This document shows positions 62,427 to 64,000 of a stretch of DNA of 64,000 nucleotides, piece after piece. Below the pieces are notes generated by a model that was not told the origin of the DNA, searched no databases, and was given only the letters and a program-made list of their open reading frames with translations. The DNA lies in contig NZ_PPHF01000030.1 of NCBI RefSeq assembly GCF_002904335.1, forward strand, positions 62,001 through 126,000. Direction: 5' to 3'. Source of the DNA: Amycolatopsis sp. CA-126428. Lineage in GTDB: Bacteria > Actinomycetota > Actinomycetes > Mycobacteriales > Pseudonocardiaceae. The position numbers and the translations under genes were made by a program. Numbering within the stretch: the stretch's first letter is position 1; the number at the start of each line of letters is the position of its first letter.

Positions 62427-63119
62427 ATGACCGTCCGAGCGGAGAACAGACCCGTACCCGCCGAGGTGGCACCGCGGTGGTGGCGACGACCCTGGGTGGC
62501 GCCGCTCGCCCTGGTCGTCGCCGGTTTCCTCGCCTACTCGGTGCCGCCCTACCTCACCCTCGATCCCGCGCAGTCACGCGTTCCCGCGCCGCCCGGGTTC
62601 GCCGCGCACTACTGGCTCCTCCTCGCGCACATCACCTTCGGGACCATCGCCATCGTCGGCGTCATCCTGCAGATTTGGCCGTGGCTGCGCCGAAAACACC
62701 CGATCGCGCACCGGCGGATCGGGCGGGTCTACGTCTTCGGTGGTGCGCTGCCGGCCGCGGTGATGGCCGCGGTGATCGGTGCCGTGAGCCCGTTCGGCCC
62801 GGTTGTCGGGACGCTCGACGTCGTCGCCGCGCTGCTGTGGCTCGGCTTCACGATCGCCGGGTGGCGGGCGATCCGTCAGCGCCGGTACGCCGACCACCGG
62901 AAGTGGATGATCCGCAGCTTCGCGATGACCATGAGCACCTTGACGAGCCGCGCCCTCTCGCCGATCGCGTTCCTGCTCGTCATGCCGCGGGTCGACGACA
63001 AGAGCGAGCTGATCCTGACCGCGGGGACGCTCTCCGCCGTGCTGAGCATCCTGTCGTTGCTGCTGCTCAGCCAGTGGTGGCTCGACCGGAAGCCGAAGAA
63101 GCCAGCCAGCGCGCGATGA
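62427..63119 (+). CDS. DUF2306 family membrane protein
   Basis: A 230-residue protein with about six hydrophobic segments. The core has PIAHRRIGRVYVFGGALPAAV, AGWRAIRQRRYADHRKWMIRSFAMTMS and a histidine-rich pattern like that of DUF2306/YvaZ-like proteins, possibly haem- or quinone-linked. GGGGGAGCC precedes the ATG. Its 3' end overlaps the convergent acyl-CoA dehydrogenase gene by 53 bases. Function is unknown. Confidence 0.88.
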   Translation: MTVRAENRPVPAEVAPRWWRRPWVAPLALVVAGFLAYSVPPYLTLDPAQSRVPAPPGFAAHYWLLLAHITFGTIAIVGVILQIWPWLRRKHPIAHRRIGRVYVFGGALPAAVMAAVIGAVSPFGPVVGTLDVVAALLWLGFTIAGWRAIRQRRYADHRKWMIRSFAMTMSTLTSRALSPIAFLLVMPRVDDKSELILTAGTLSAVLSILSLLLLSQWWLDRKPKKPASAR

Positions 63120-64000
63120 TCGTCCGCTGGATCTCCGACGCGCCTTCGTAGATGCGGGGCGCCCGGACCTCCCGGTACAGGTGCTCCAGCAGGTGCCCGC
63201 GCCGCAACGCGCGGGCGCCGTGGAGCTGGACCGCCGAGTCGACGACGAACTGCGCCGCCTCGGTGGCGAACAGCTTCGCCATCGCCGCGCGGCCGCCGAG
63301 GTTCGGCTCGCCCGCGTCGTACGCGCCCGCCGCCGCGTAGACCAGCAGCCGGGCCGCTTCCGTGCGGGTGGCCATCTCGGCGAGGGCGTGCGCCACCGCC
63401 TGCTGCTTGATCAACGGCCCGCCGAAGGCTTCGCGCGAGCTCGTGTGGGACACCGTGGCGTCCAGCGCCGCCTGGGCCATGCCGACGGCGAACGCGCCGA
63501 CGCTCGGGCGGAACAGGTCCAGCGTCCGCATCGCCACGGCGAACCCGCGGTTCTCCTCGCCGAGCAGTTCGTCGCGCCGGACCTCGACGCCGTCGAACGT
63601 CACCGTGCCGATCGGGTGCGGGCTGACCAGGTCCAGGTGCTCGCCGCCCAGGCCCGGGCGGTCGGCGGGGACGACGAACGCGCTCACCCCGCGCGAGCTC
63701 GCGTCCGGCGTCGTCCGGGCGAACACCGTGTAGAAGTCGGCTTCCGGCGCGTTGGAGATCCACATCTTCTCGCCGGTGAGGCGCCAGCCGTCTCCGTCGG
63801 CCTCCGCCGCGAGGGACAGCGCCGCCGCGTCCGAGCCGGCGTCCGGTTCGGTCAGCGCGAACGCCGCCACCGCATCGCCGGCCGCCACCGCGGGCAGCCA
63901 CTTCGCGACCTGTTCGTCCTTTCCGGACTGGAGGATCGGGTAACTTCCCAAGCCCTGCAACGCGAGCGACGTCTCGGCTTCCGTGCTGACCGTGGCGAGG
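63067..64000 (-). CDS. Acyl-CoA dehydrogenase (partial, 5' end outside window)
   Basis: The last 310 or so residues of an acyl-CoA dehydrogenase. Motifs include FALTEPDAGSDAAALS, WRLTGEKMWISNAPEAD, QLHGARALRRGHLLEHLYREVRAPRIYEGASEIQRTIIARWL, with the glutamate of IYEG at the catalytic position. It resembles the CaiA-type branch. The frame is open to the window edge, so the start is not visible. The 53-base overlap with the convergent DUF2306 gene places both C-termini in shared DNA. The substrate is unknown. Confidence 0.93.
   Translation of the reverse strand, partial: LATVSTEAETSLALQGLGSYPILQSGKDEQVAKWLPAVAAGDAVAAFALTEPDAGSDAAALSLAAEADGDGWRLTGEKMWISNAPEADFYTVFARTTPDASSRGVSAFVVPADRPGLGGEHLDLVSPHPIGTVTFDGVEVRRDELLGEENRGFAVAMRTLDLFRPSVGAFAVGMAQAALDATVSHTSSREAFGGPLIKQQAVAHALAEMATRTEAARLLVYAAAGAYDAGEPNLGGRAAMAKLFATEAAQFVVDSAVQLHGARALRRGHLLEHLYREVRAPRIYEGASEIQRTIIARWLASSASGRATTG

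Overview
The window is a 64 kb piece of a high-GC actinobacterial chromosome. Codon third positions are almost all G or C, and GTG/TTG starts and start-stop overlaps are frequent. Marker genes include a mycothiol-dependent formaldehyde dehydrogenase, a mycobacterial-type integration host factor (mIHF), many TetR regulators and F420/LLM-type oxidoreductases. Together they point to the Pseudonocardiaceae, most likely Amycolatopsis or a close relative; the genus is an inference. I see no rRNA, tRNA, CRISPR array, prophage or transposase.

Layout. 1-1.2 kb: ABC ATPase (cut by the window edge), membrane protein and HTH regulator in one operon. 1.4-5.2 kb: GlpD and a TetR regulator diverge from an AGPS-like flavoprotein. 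5.2-8.7 kb: cyclotransferase-like protein, S-(hydroxymethyl)mycothiol dehydrogenase, and an ECF sigma factor broken by an amber codon beside a carboxymuconolactone-decarboxylase-like gene. 8.7-13.9 kb: secreted C39 peptidase, thioesterase, Tat-exported metallophosphoesterase, TetR and hydrolase. 13.9-18.6 kb: sugar ABC transporter without its own ATPase, then an acyl-CoA ligase. 19-21.4 kb: mIHF, isochorismate synthase and Sfp-type phosphopantetheinyl transferase. 21.5-27.9 kb: a receiver-domain/CPBP-protease chimera, histidine kinase, MprF-like protein and acyl-CoA dehydrogenase. 28-38.9 kb: a small acyl-CoA operon (TetR, CoA ligase, enoyl-CoA hydratase), amidohydrolase and assorted regulators and enzymes. 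38.9-44 kb: 5-oxoprolinase operon (PxpA/B/C, DUF1445, MFS) under a GntR regulator.

44.2-60.4 kb is the most coherent block. Four secreted glycoside hydrolases (GH18, GH30, GH75, GH16) all carry near-identical ricin-type (CBM13) lectin modules. They are followed by two divergent ROK regulators, a five-gene Opp/Dpp-type ABC importer and a cytoplasmic GH1 beta-glucosidase. The enzyme set covers chitin, beta-1,6-glucan, chitosan and beta-1,3-glucan, the polymers of a fungal cell wall. I read it as a degrade-import-hydrolyse locus, with stacked palindromes (ROK-like, CRP-like, DasR-like) at both control regions. 60.4-64 kb: XRE regulator, small unknown protein, DUF2306 protein and a partial acyl-CoA dehydrogenase.

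Signals beyond genes: a dispersed ~46 bp perfect palindrome in three copies at gene 3' ends; GC-rich palindromes embedded in the N-termini of two coding regions; and a strongly over-represented, strand-biased 11-mer TCCNNTGTGGA scattered through coding sequence.
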